Assembly: GCF_002080415.1 (NCBI RefSeq) | Contig: NZ_CP020474.1 | Coordinates: 1,935,501-1,999,500, forward strand | DNA length: 64,000 nucleotides | Source: Roseovarius mucosus | Lineage (GTDB): Bacteria > Pseudomonadota > Alphaproteobacteria > Rhodobacterales > Rhodobacteraceae | Direction: 5' to 3' | Shown here: piece by piece, positions 39,416 to 47,948 of the stretch | How positions within the stretch are numbered: position 1 is the first letter of the stretch | How the letters are laid out: the number at the start of each line of letters is the position of its first letter | Made by a program: the position numbers and the translations under genes | Notes under the pieces: generated by a model | Database searches by the model: none | What the model was told of the DNA's origin: nothing | The model's input: the letters and a program-made list of their open reading frames with translations, nothing else

Positions 39416-40395
39416 CCCGTTATGCACGTCAGATCGCCCTGCCCGCGTTTGGGGTTGCTGGTCAGGATCGGCTTGCGGCGGCGCATGTGCTGGTGGTGGG
39501 TGCGGGCGGCTTGGCCGCCCCGGTGCTGCAATACCTCGTGGGCGCAGGTGTGGGGCGCATCACGCTGATGGATGGCGACCGGGTCAGTCTCAGCAACTTG
39601 CACCGTCAAACGCTGTTTCGCATGGCGGATATCGGCCAACCAAAGGCGCAGGTTGCCGCGGCACACATGACCTTGCTAAATCCAGATTGCAAGATTTCAG
39701 CCGTATTAGAGCCGCTTGATCCGGTCAATGCACCGGGCCATGTCGCGGTCGTTGATCTTGTGCTCGACTGCGCTGACAGTTTCGCGGCAAGTTACATATT
39801 GTCCGACACCTGCCATGGCTTGGGCAAGCCGCTGATCAGCGCGTCCATCGTTGGCACCTCTGGCTACGTCGGTGGCTTTTGCGGCGGCGCGCCCTCGTTG
39901 CGTGCGCTGTTTCCGGACCTGCCAGACCGATTAGGCAGTTGCGATGCTGATGGCGTGTTTGGTCCCGCTGTCGGTGTTATGGGCAGTCTTCAGGCGCAGA
40001 TGGCAATCGCGATTTTAGCCGGAATAGAGCCTGATCCATTGGGGCAGCTTGTGACCTTTGAGGCGATCGGTTCCCGCTTCGGCGGCTTCCGCTTTGACAA
40101 AGCACCAGAGCCAGAGGATGGATTTCATTTTATTGCCCCCGCTCAGATCACGCCCTCCGATTGGCTGATCGACCTGCGCGCCGAGGCAGAGAGCGGGCCC
40201 GCTTTGCCAAACGCCATCCGCCGTAGCGTTTCGGATTTCGAATACCCCACCACGCATCCGCAGGGGCCGCGCGCGGTGCTCGCGTGCCGCTCTGGTTTGC
40301 GGTCATGGCAAGCCGCAACACGGCTGCGCGGCCACTGGGACGGCGAAATTGCCCTGATCGCCCTTGGCGACGTTCAACAGGAGACAGATACATGA
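39412..40395 (+). CDS. thiF: ThiF/MoeB-family adenylyltransferase with a short rhodanese-like tail
   Basis: The 327-residue E1-like enzyme would adenylate the ThiS C-terminus. VVGAGGLAAPVLQYLVGAGVGRITLMDGD is the nucleotide-binding start, with SNLHRQTLF and the DCADSFAASYILSD segments. The C-terminal 90 residues resemble a rhodanese domain whose candidate active loop is ACRSGLRS with a cysteine. The tail is short, so activity of that part is uncertain. By operon position it serves thiazole synthesis; it could also serve MoaD. It overlaps thiE and thiY by 4 bases each. Confidence 0.9.
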   Translation: MTRYARQIALPAFGVAGQDRLAAAHVLVVGAGGLAAPVLQYLVGAGVGRITLMDGDRVSLSNLHRQTLFRMADIGQPKAQVAAAHMTLLNPDCKISAVLEPLDPVNAPGHVAVVDLVLDCADSFAASYILSDTCHGLGKPLISASIVGTSGYVGGFCGGAPSLRALFPDLPDRLGSCDADGVFGPAVGVMGSLQAQMAIAILAGIEPDPLGQLVTFEAIGSRFGGFRFDKAPEPEDGFHFIAPAQITPSDWLIDLRAEAESGPALPNAIRRSVSDFEYPTTHPQGPRAVLACRSGLRSWQAATRLRGHWDGEIALIALGDVQQETDT

Positions 40396-41324
40396 AACAC
40401 CTCACCCTGATCTTTGCCCTTTTGGCCAGCCCGGCCATGGCGCAGGACAAGATGACCCTGATCCTCGATTGGTTCATAAACCCCGATCACGGGCCCATCA
40501 TTCTGGCCGAGGAATTGGGATATTTCAAAGAAGCCGGACTCGAGGTAGAGGTCATTGCCCCCGCCGACCCAAGTGATCCGCCCAAGATGGTCGCCGCCGG
40601 GCAAGCCGATCTTGCGATTTCCTATCAGCCGCAATTGCACATGCAGATCGAGAATGGCCTTCCGCTGCGCCGCGTTGGCACGCTCGTTGCCACGCCGCTC
40701 AATTGTCTCTTGGTGTTAGAGGATGGGCCGATCAAATCCACGGCTGACCTTAAGGGCCGCAAGGTTGGTTTTTCGGTGGCTGGCGTCGAAGAAGTGCTGC
40801 TTTCAACAATTCTTGCGCAGCATGGCCACAGCCTGAGCGATATCGAACTGGTCAGCGTCAACTGGTCGCTGTCGCCCTCGCTCATGTCCGGTCAGGTCGA
40901 TGCGGTGATCGGCGCCTATCGTAACTTCGAGCTTAATCAGATGGAGATCGAAGGCGTGCCGGGCCGCTGTTTCTATATCGAGGAAGAAGGTGTGCCCGCC
41001 TATGACGAGCTGATCTATGTCGCCAATCCCGATTCGATGGATGCCGAGATGATCCGCCGCTTTCTGCACGCCACTGAGCGCGCAACGCAGTACATCATGA
41101 ACCATCCGCAAGACAGCTGGGAGATTTTCGCAGGCACTTCGCCCGAATTGCAGGATGAGCTTAATGAAAAGGCTTGGGTTGACACTTTTCCACGCTTTGC
41201 AACCCGGCCCGCCGCCTTGGATCACGCGCGCTACAAGCGGTTTGAACAATTCCTGCTCGACGCAGGAATGATCAGTGACGCGACCCCGGTTTCCGGGCTT
41301 GCCATGGACCTGAACGCAGAATGA
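40392..41324 (+). CDS. thiY: Thiamine-pyrimidine precursor-binding protein ThiY (NMT1/THI5-like)
   Basis: A 310-residue periplasmic binding protein of the NMT1/THI5-like family. A signal peptide (about 1-17, AMA) is followed by LDWFINPDHGPIILAEELGYF, typical of ThiY, which binds formylaminopyrimidine from degraded thiamine. Its start overlaps thiF and its stop overlaps tenA. The permease ThiX and ATPase ThiZ that normally go with it are not in this operon; tenA is followed by an opposite-strand gene. Confidence 0.88.
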   Translation: MKHLTLIFALLASPAMAQDKMTLILDWFINPDHGPIILAEELGYFKEAGLEVEVIAPADPSDPPKMVAAGQADLAISYQPQLHMQIENGLPLRRVGTLVATPLNCLLVLEDGPIKSTADLKGRKVGFSVAGVEEVLLSTILAQHGHSLSDIELVSVNWSLSPSLMSGQVDAVIGAYRNFELNQMEIEGVPGRCFYIEEEGVPAYDELIYVANPDSMDAEMIRRFLHATERATQYIMNHPQDSWEIFAGTSPELQDELNEKAWVDTFPRFATRPAALDHARYKRFEQFLLDAGMISDATPVSGLAMDLNAE

Positions 41325-42004
41325 CGCGCGATTACGGAACGACCTTTCCCCGCTTGCGCGATGCGGCGGGCACGGTCTGGCAGGACTATACGCATCACGC
41401 CTTTGTCGAAGGATTGGGTAACGGCACGTTACCGCGCAAGGCCTTCCTTGGTTATCTCGTGCAGGATTACGTATTCCTAATCCATTTTGCGCGGGCTTGG
41501 GCGCTCGCTGTGACCAAAGCCGATGCGCTCGAGGAAATGCGCGCCTGCGCCGCCACCGTTGATGCGCTGGTCAATCACGAACTTAGCCTGCATGTGAAAA
41601 CCTGCGCCGAGGCGGGGCTAAGCGAGGCGGATCTCTACACCGCCGAAGAGCATCCCGCCAACCTTGCCTATACGCGCTACGTGCTTGACGCGGGCCATTC
41701 TGGCAATTTCCTTGACCTTCTGGCCGCCCTTACCCCATGCGTCATGGGCTATGGCGAGATTGGCGCGCGGCTAGGGCCGGTGCCTGCGGATCACCCCTAT
41801 GCGGATTGGATCAACACCTATGCAGGCGACGCCTATCAACAGGTTTGTCGCGATTCTGGCACGCTCTTTGACGGAGCCGTCCTTCTGCGGCTGGGAGCAG
41901 GTGCCGAGACAACCCCGGCCTGGGGGCGGCTATGCCAGCGTTTTACTACGGCGACGCGATTAGAGGTAAGCTTTTGGGATATGGGCCTGTCGTTTGGGGC
42001 GTGA
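41321..42004 (+). CDS. tenA: Aminopyrimidine aminohydrolase TenA
   Basis: TenA hydrolyses aminomethyl-aminopyrimidine (and in some cases thiamine) to HMP for salvage. The 227-residue all-helical protein has the active-site cysteine Cys140 in ALTPCVMGYGEIG and the YLVQDYVFLIHFAR segment. It ends the thi operon, overlaps thiY by 4 bases and converges with the DUF3307 gene with only 5 bases between the stops. With ThiY and ThiD it forms a salvage route. Confidence 0.94.
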   Translation: MTRDYGTTFPRLRDAAGTVWQDYTHHAFVEGLGNGTLPRKAFLGYLVQDYVFLIHFARAWALAVTKADALEEMRACAATVDALVNHELSLHVKTCAEAGLSEADLYTAEEHPANLAYTRYVLDAGHSGNFLDLLAALTPCVMGYGEIGARLGPVPADHPYADWINTYAGDAYQQVCRDSGTLFDGAVLLRLGAGAETTPAWGRLCQRFTTATRLEVSFWDMGLSFGA

Positions 42005-42009
42005 AACGC

Positions 42010-42393
42010 TCAGGTCGCGCGGCTGACCACCACTGCGAAAAGCGCGATATACGTAAGCTGGTGCGCGGCCTGATCGAGCCCGAGGTAATACCAAAACCTC
42101 GGGTCGATCTCGGTCAGATCCTCTATGCGCACGAGACGCGCCTTGGACCAGTCTATGTGATAATGCAGCGCCACCTCTGCCAGCACGAGACCAAGAGCAA
42201 AGTTCCAAGGTAGAGCAAACCATAGCAGGATAGGCAGGCTGAGTATCCCATGCACCCCGGCGTGCACGATACCCGACAGATGCCCATACCTTCCTTTGTT
42301 CCGTGCGATCCATGCCGTCTGGAACTGAAAATCGCCAAGGTAATGCTTGATCTGAAACAGGATCAAAAGAAGGCACAGATCAAAAATACTCAT
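42010..42393 (-). CDS. DUF3307 membrane protein
   Basis: A 127-residue inner-membrane protein with about three or four hydrophobic segments. It matches the DUF3307 family: FQIKHYLGDFQFQTAWIARNKG near the start and LGLDQAAHQLTYIALFA near the end, with His and Asp residues placed in the membrane. Function unknown. The start at 42393 has GAGG 8 bases upstream. It converges with tenA. Confidence 0.8.
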   Translation of the reverse strand: MSIFDLCLLLILFQIKHYLGDFQFQTAWIARNKGRYGHLSGIVHAGVHGILSLPILLWFALPWNFALGLVLAEVALHYHIDWSKARLVRIEDLTEIDPRFWYYLGLDQAAHQLTYIALFAVVVSRAT

Positions 42394-42519
42394 CGTGAAA
42401 ACCTCGGCAATTGCCATGAATGCTGGGCTCTGAACGAACACTCCGTCGGAAACTTGGTTTGATACAATTTGGATCTAACGGTAATTTCCTTAGTCTATCA
42501 CATCTCGCGGGCATTTGCA

Positions 42520-44298
42520 TCACCGGCGCGGCAAACCCATCGAGACGAGCGTTTCCAGGTCATCCTTGATCCCCGCCACCAGCGCGGGCCATTTTGGAAA
42601 GTGAAACCCGTATTTGATTACATCCAACGAGAAATCTGGCCGCACGGTCAAGGCCTGCGCCAAGGCACGCTCTGCCGTGGTCTGATCCCCGGCGCGCAGG
42701 GATAGAACAGCATAGGCGGAATGCACAAAGGCCTCCGCCCCAGGATTGCGCGCCGCAGGTTCGAGATACTGGCGCATATTCTCACCCAAGCTCATGTCGC
42801 GCATCCAGATGGCAACGGCGAGCATCCAGTAAAAGGACCACAGCATCGGATCCTGAGGGCTGAGGCGAATGGCCTCTAGCCCGGCCGCTTCCATCTCTTC
42901 GGTGTTGGGGTTCTTTTGGAAGAGGTTGATAAAGGTCTGCGCGTTATAGATCAGCGCATCGTTGTGATTGAGCGCCCGCGCGCGGGCCAACGCCTCTCTG
43001 GCATCGTTTTCTTGCCCTTGCAGCGTCAAAAGTTGCGCAAGCGTGATATGCCCAAGCTCGAGCCTGTCATCCAATTCGATGGCGCGATTGGCGTGAAACA
43101 TGCCCTTCACCACATCCTCGCGGGGATTGCGGCTCCGGCCCGAGTAAATCCGCACCGCATGAACACGTCCTATCAGCGCATGGGGCAAAGCATAGGTCGG
43201 ATCTGCCTCGGCGGCGGCATGAAAGAGGGCGGTTGCGTTACGGACGCCGCCAGAGGTGCGCATGTCAATCTCGGTCAGGCCACGCTGGCACATTTCCCAA
43301 GCTGACAGGCTCTCGGTGGGTTTGGCGCGCGACATGGCACGCTCATGCGCGCCAATCTCCGGTGTCAGCCCAGTCACGATACAGCGCGTGATGTCATCTT
43401 GCAGCGCAAAGAGATCAGCCATGTCGCGATCATAGCGATCAGACCATATCTGACGACCTGTCTCGGCCTCGATCAGTTGTGCGGTGACACGCAGACGGGC
43501 ACCCGCACGGCGCACAGCACCTTTGACCACATAGCGCACACGCATGTCCTGCGCGATCTGGCGCATGTCTTGCGCGCGGTCTTTATACGCAAAGGAGGAG
43601 CCGCGTGCGATGACAAAAAGCGAGCGAAACCGCGACAACTCGTTGATCAAATCTTCGGCGATCCCATCCGCCAGAAACCCATCCTCGACCGAAGAGGACA
43701 AGTTATCGAAGGGCAGCACGATGACAGAAGGACGATCTGCGCTCTGGGTGACGGTGCTGCGGTTCTCGGCTTCGACCCCGGTTGTGACATGCCAAACCTC
43801 AACCGGCGTGGGGATGTTTCGGACAAATTGCATGCCTTGCCCGGTGATCGTCAGGCCCGGTTCCCGCGCCAGCATGTCGCGCACCGTGCGTGACACGCAA
43901 ATGCCGCCGGGTGCCGATAGGGTTTCAAGCCGCGCCGCAATATTGACGACATCGCCCAGAACATCGCTTCCGTCGATCAGGACACTGCCGTGGTTTATCC
44001 CCACGCGCAGCCAGATACGCAGGTCGTCGGGTTCCTGAAGCTGATGCGCGGCAATAGCGCGTTGCGCGCTCAAAGAGGCATGGACCGCTGCGGCAGGGCC
44101 GGGGAATTCCACCAAAAGCCCGTCGCCCATGGATTTGACGACCCGTCCACCATGATCAGCAATCGCCGGGTCAATAATGGCGTGCCGCAAGATGCGCAGC
44201 CGCTCAAACACCCCCTCCTCGTCCATTGCGACGAGGCGAGAAAACCCCACCACATCCGCGGCGGCGATAGTTGTCGCCCTGCGCTCCAGCGCTTTCAC
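42520..44298 (-). CDS. Class III adenylate cyclase with a C-terminal TPR-like domain
   Basis: A 592-residue signalling protein. Residues about 8-175 are a class III nucleotidyl cyclase domain (AADVVGFSRL with the metal-binding Asp, then VKSMGDGLLVEF with the second one, DVVNIAARLE). Residues about 190-320 resemble the TolB-like/FlgO-like domain often found in this family (PFDNLSSSVEDGFLADGIAEDLINELSR), and the rest is TPR-like helical repeats. No membrane segment is evident. The start is a GTG with GGGGACAGAG upstream. It lies 41 bases after the permuted FAD enzyme on the same strand. Confidence 0.88.
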   Translation of the reverse strand: MKALERRATTIAAADVVGFSRLVAMDEEGVFERLRILRHAIIDPAIADHGGRVVKSMGDGLLVEFPGPAAAVHASLSAQRAIAAHQLQEPDDLRIWLRVGINHGSVLIDGSDVLGDVVNIAARLETLSAPGGICVSRTVRDMLAREPGLTITGQGMQFVRNIPTPVEVWHVTTGVEAENRSTVTQSADRPSVIVLPFDNLSSSVEDGFLADGIAEDLINELSRFRSLFVIARGSSFAYKDRAQDMRQIAQDMRVRYVVKGAVRRAGARLRVTAQLIEAETGRQIWSDRYDRDMADLFALQDDITRCIVTGLTPEIGAHERAMSRAKPTESLSAWEMCQRGLTEIDMRTSGGVRNATALFHAAAEADPTYALPHALIGRVHAVRIYSGRSRNPREDVVKGMFHANRAIELDDRLELGHITLAQLLTLQGQENDAREALARARALNHNDALIYNAQTFINLFQKNPNTEEMEAAGLEAIRLSPQDPMLWSFYWMLAVAIWMRDMSLGENMRQYLEPAARNPGAEAFVHSAYAVLSLRAGDQTTAERALAQALTVRPDFSLDVIKYGFHFPKWPALVAGIKDDLETLVSMGLPRR

Positions 44299-44339
44299 CT
44301 CTGTCCCCTTCGTCGCGGCGCCCGTTCCGCCCCCAAAGT

Positions 44340-45893
44340 TTAAGGTAAGCGGGTGATCTTTGTCACCTGAGCATTTTGAGTGATACTTAGCGTCGGGGCC
44401 ATTTGTTTCCAGATATCAAGCCAACCTTTTGACAAAACGGTAACTGCTGGCTTGTCGCTGAAAATCAGACCAAGGGTCAGGGGCAATGAAATCCAGATCA
44501 TGCCATAATAGGCTGGGATTTGTTTCAGCGGGCCATATCCCTGCACCGAATAGGCATATTCCAGCATTCCTGTCAGGATCAGCAGATCATTCTTGGCGAG
44601 AAAATCGTAGAAGCTGTCATATTGCAGCAACTCCTTCGGCGCACTCAGCGGCATCGGCAGGGTAAGCCCACGGTAGATCGCCAAGAGCACGTCATACTCT
44701 GCAAGACGCACAAAGATTTCGGCCTTGACCTTATCCTCATTGAACCCGGCCATCCAGTTTTCCGGATCGGCAAAGGGCTGGTTGGCCTCGTAGTAACCTT
44801 TGAGCAGGGTGTAGTCGTCATAATCCATCAAGGTGGCCGGGGCAGGCACGCCGGGAAACTGCCCTGTCGTCACCATGGCGCGGATTGAATGGCCTGCGGG
44901 GTCCTGGTGATCGGCGGTCAGAAACATGCCCTCGCGGATATTCCCGTCCATGAACCCGCAGGCGGCAAAATGCGCGGCCATCTTGTCATACGCGGGTGAG
45001 AGATAGCAGGTGCCCAATTCACAGGGTGTGGGTTGCCCATTGGGCGATGGTGTATCGTAGGTGACGGTATGCGTTTTGCCTCCGAAACGGTCTGTGGATT
45101 CGAGGATTTCGACATTGGTATAGCCCAAACCTTGCAGCCGATGCGCGAACATCATGCCCGAAGGCCCAGCCCCCAGCACAATGATAGGCGCCCCTTTGTC
45201 GGCAGGTAGCGACCAACCCAGCGCCGCCTGCTGATCCAGCAGCATCCCGCCATATTGCCAGCACTGCAGCACGGATTCAAAGCAGGTCGAGCCATGCACA
45301 AAAACCGTGTTGTTCTTGCCCTGCAGGCCCAGATAATTCCACGGTCCGCCACCGCGAAGACCCGTATTATCGAAATGGTCGAAATAGGGCGTCCGCAGAT
45401 CGACCGGCGCGCCGGTGCTGTCGGTCACAATCTCATAATCCGGATAAGGCCACCAATCGAGCGTCGGCAGCGTCTGCTCCAGATTGGCGAGAAACTCCGC
45501 CTCGGTCATTGGCGGATTGGCCGGACCCTGTAGCTGATACACGGTGACAAGGTTCTCAGTCATGGAGTTGGCGGTCTCTAACGAGAATTGCTTGGCTGTT
45601 TCGTTGCGATACCCACTGACATGGCCCGCCATGGCCGAAATCTCTGTCGGCGCTAAAATGATGCCATATTGCGGCGCAGGATTGGGCACCTTTACCCTCA
45701 CCAAAGTGGTGTGAAAGGTAAAGTTGGTCAGCTGACCAAAGACCGCTGTTTCTGCTGCGGTATAGTCACAAATACTGCTCAGATTGCGTGGCTCGCAGGC
45801 GACGACCAAAAGATCGCAAGTTTTGGTGACTGGGGCAGCCCCATCAATGGCAACGGTCAGCGTGACGGCTGGAGAGGTTGTTGTGGGCGTCAA
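44340..45893 (-). CDS. FAD-dependent amine-oxidase-like protein with apparently permuted domain order
   Basis: A 517-residue protein. The FAD dinucleotide-binding motif IIVLGAGPSGMMFAHRL, with the acidic residue in ILESTDRFGGKTHT, is at about 237-275 instead of the N-terminus. Residues 1-220 look like the C-terminal part of the same family: CDLLVVACEP (as in DLLIIA-type strands), then GKNNTVFVHGSTCFESVLQCWQYGGML, which normally ends such proteins. The last residues (QNAQVTKITRLP) would lead straight into the first (AVTLTVAIDGAAPV). The start is TTG at 45893 with AGGAG 7 bases upstream. No signal peptide. Substrate unknown. Confidence 0.8.
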   Translation of the reverse strand: MTPTTTSPAVTLTVAIDGAAPVTKTCDLLVVACEPRNLSSICDYTAAETAVFGQLTNFTFHTTLVRVKVPNPAPQYGIILAPTEISAMAGHVSGYRNETAKQFSLETANSMTENLVTVYQLQGPANPPMTEAEFLANLEQTLPTLDWWPYPDYEIVTDSTGAPVDLRTPYFDHFDNTGLRGGGPWNYLGLQGKNNTVFVHGSTCFESVLQCWQYGGMLLDQQAALGWSLPADKGAPIIVLGAGPSGMMFAHRLQGLGYTNVEILESTDRFGGKTHTVTYDTPSPNGQPTPCELGTCYLSPAYDKMAAHFAACGFMDGNIREGMFLTADHQDPAGHSIRAMVTTGQFPGVPAPATLMDYDDYTLLKGYYEANQPFADPENWMAGFNEDKVKAEIFVRLAEYDVLLAIYRGLTLPMPLSAPKELLQYDSFYDFLAKNDLLILTGMLEYAYSVQGYGPLKQIPAYYGMIWISLPLTLGLIFSDKPAVTVLSKGWLDIWKQMAPTLSITQNAQVTKITRLP

Positions 45894-46012
45894 AACAGGT
45901 CTCCTGGAATCAGTGATGAAAAACTGGCCCGAAACGGGGCAATTTTGACGCTACACTGATTTGCGTAACGGTTGAATCTTTTATGCGGGGCACAAGCCTT
46001 GCGCGCAGAGCT

Positions 46013-46972
46013 CTAGCGATAGGTGCGCTCTTCAATCGGGGTTTCGTCAATCCGGGCCAATAGCCGATCAAGCAGGCTTTGTTCCGCCCGATTGAGCACG
46101 GCGCGCGGATTCCAGACAACGTGCACATCAACCGCCGCCGTCTGATCATAGGGGGGTAACTGCCACAAAAGCCCGTCTCGCACATCGCGCTCCGCCACAT
46201 GCAACGGCAGCGGACCCACGCCAATTCCCGCGATGATCATGCGCCGCACCTCTTCCAGATGGCTGGAGGTGGCGATGATCTGATCCCCCAATTCCGCCTG
46301 TGCCCGCATCAAGGTTACGGGTTTGAGGGCGTCTTGCAATCGGTCGGTTTCAAAGCTGACGGCCGAGCGCCCAGCAAGGTCCGCCCGCGTGAGATCACGT
46401 TGCCCAAACAGCGCATGGCGCGGCCCGCAAAACAAGCCAAAGAACTCTCGATAAAGGCGCATATACTCTAGCTTGGGGTTGCGCTGATGCACAAGGCAGA
46501 TGGCAAAGGAGGCCGAGCGCGCCGACACCGTTTCAATCGCCTGCGCAGAAGAATGCACCTCGATTGCCAACGTCGCGCGGGGGTTTTCAGCATGGAACTC
46601 TGCCAGAACCTGATCAAAAAGCGGGCAGATCACGTGAGAGGCCAAAGACAGGCGCACATGACCCGTCACCTCATCCGTCATATCGCGCATGAGGGTCGAG
46701 AGGCGCAAAATAGAGCCTTGGATATCCAGCGCCTCGCGATACAGAACCTCGCCCGCCTCGGTCAGTGCGAAATGCCCCGGTGTGCGGTGAATAAGACGTT
46801 TGCCAACCCGTTCCTCTAACCGTTTCAACGCTGTAGACACAGACGGCTGCGTCAGCCGCAACCGATGTGCAGCATCCGTAACAGAGCTGGACTGCGCCAG
46901 CGTGACAAAGGTGCGCAAGAGGTTCCAATCCATCTCGCGCATGATGCGTTCGGGGCTGTTACGATCATCCAT
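46013..46972 (-). CDS. LysR-type regulator of the adjacent ABC transporter operon
   Basis: A 319-residue LysR protein with a standard N-terminal HTH (SSSVTDAAHRLRLTQPSVSTALKRLEERVGKRL) and an effector domain. It is divergent from the polyamine-type ABC operon with about 110 bases between, which contain palindromes (ATTGTCACAAT, 46984-46994; ATTA-N10-TAAT, 46999-47016). It probably controls that operon. The effector may be the transported amine or a breakdown product. Confidence 0.9.
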   Translation of the reverse strand: MDDRNSPERIMREMDWNLLRTFVTLAQSSSVTDAAHRLRLTQPSVSTALKRLEERVGKRLIHRTPGHFALTEAGEVLYREALDIQGSILRLSTLMRDMTDEVTGHVRLSLASHVICPLFDQVLAEFHAENPRATLAIEVHSSAQAIETVSARSASFAICLVHQRNPKLEYMRLYREFFGLFCGPRHALFGQRDLTRADLAGRSAVSFETDRLQDALKPVTLMRAQAELGDQIIATSSHLEEVRRMIIAGIGVGPLPLHVAERDVRDGLLWQLPPYDQTAAVDVHVVWNPRAVLNRAEQSLLDRLLARIDETPIEERTYR

Positions 46973-46983
46973 AGGCTACATCT

Positions 46984-47016
46984 ATTGTCACAATTCCCAT
47001 TATCTATTTGATTAAT
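46984..47016. promoter_or_regulatory. Likely LysR binding sites upstream of the ABC operon
   Basis: A perfect palindrome ATTGT-C-ACAAT (46984-46994) is followed by ATTA-N10-TAAT (46999-47016) in the AT-rich divergent region, consistent with paired recognition and activation sites. Confidence 0.45.
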
Positions 47017-47081
47017 GATGGCCTGCTTTGCACCCTCATCGCAAGCCCGCATTTGACGGGTCGCGCATGAAAGGGAGACGC

Positions 47082-47948
47082 ATGTCGGTTGAGGCCCGCG
47101 AAGCGAGGCAGCCGTGGATTCTGTTGTCACCCGCCTTGGGGGCGGTGACGCTTCTTTTGCTTGTGCCGCTCATGTTCATCGTCGTCTATTCGTTCTGGCT
47201 GCGCTCGGCGATGGGCGCGGATACGGTCGGCTTCTACCTCGACAACTGGCAAAAAGCCCTCACGGATCGGTTTTACCGCGACATCCTGCTCAACACGTTG
47301 AAAATCGCGGCAATCACCACGGCAATCTGTGCCCTGATGGGGTATCCGGCGGCCTATTTCATCGCCCGTTCGCGCGGCAACAAGATGGTGCTGCTGCTCT
47401 TGCTTATGCTGCCGTTCTGGATCAGCTATATCATCCGCACGATGAGCTGGATCAACATTCTGGGCACATCCGGCGCGCTCAATTCCCTGCTCTTGTCGCT
47501 TGGCATCATCAACGAGCCGATCCAGATGCTGTATAACGAGGCCACGGTGATCCTCGGGCTTGTGCATTTCTTGCTGCCCTTCATGGTGCTCAATGTCTAC
47601 GTGAGCCTTGAGGGCATCGACACAAATCTGGAGGATGCTGCCAATTCGCTGGGGGCAACACGGTGGCAGGCGTTTACCCAAGTCACCTTGCCGCTCTCGC
47701 TTCCCGGCCTCGCGGCGGGCGGCTTGCTCTGCTTTGTGCTGGGCGCTGGCACCTATATTACCCCGGTGATTCTTGGCGGGCCACGCGATGCGATGTTCGC
47801 AAATCTGGTGTTTGAGGCGATCATCACCCAGTTGAACTGGCCACTTGGATCGGCGCTGTCGCTCTTGCTGTTGATCGTATTGGGGCTGCTGGTCGCCATC
47901 TACAACCGCTATCTCGGCATGGCGCAACTGGCCAAGGGGCTGGGCTGA
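47082..47948 (+). CDS. ABC transporter permease, PotB-like (spermidine/putrescine family)
   Basis: A 288-residue inner-membrane permease with about six helices. The cytoplasmic EAA loop is EDAANSLGATRWQAFTQVTLP, as in PotB-type permeases of polyamine or related organic-cation importers. The start at 47082 has GGGAG upstream; an ATG at 47067 is less supported. It overlaps the next permease by one base. The real substrate could be a polyamine, opine-like amine or other cation. Confidence 0.9.
   Translation: MSVEAREARQPWILLSPALGAVTLLLLVPLMFIVVYSFWLRSAMGADTVGFYLDNWQKALTDRFYRDILLNTLKIAAITTAICALMGYPAAYFIARSRGNKMVLLLLLMLPFWISYIIRTMSWINILGTSGALNSLLLSLGIINEPIQMLYNEATVILGLVHFLLPFMVLNVYVSLEGIDTNLEDAANSLGATRWQAFTQVTLPLSLPGLAAGGLLCFVLGAGTYITPVILGGPRDAMFANLVFEAIITQLNWPLGSALSLLLLIVLGLLVAIYNRYLGMAQLAKGLG

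Noticed and set aside
44340..45893. The permuted flavoenzyme as a pseudogene or two broken genes
   Set aside because: There is no internal stop or frameshift, the TTG start has a good site, and both halves read as full-strength family sequence. An assembly artefact remains possible and is noted in the finding.
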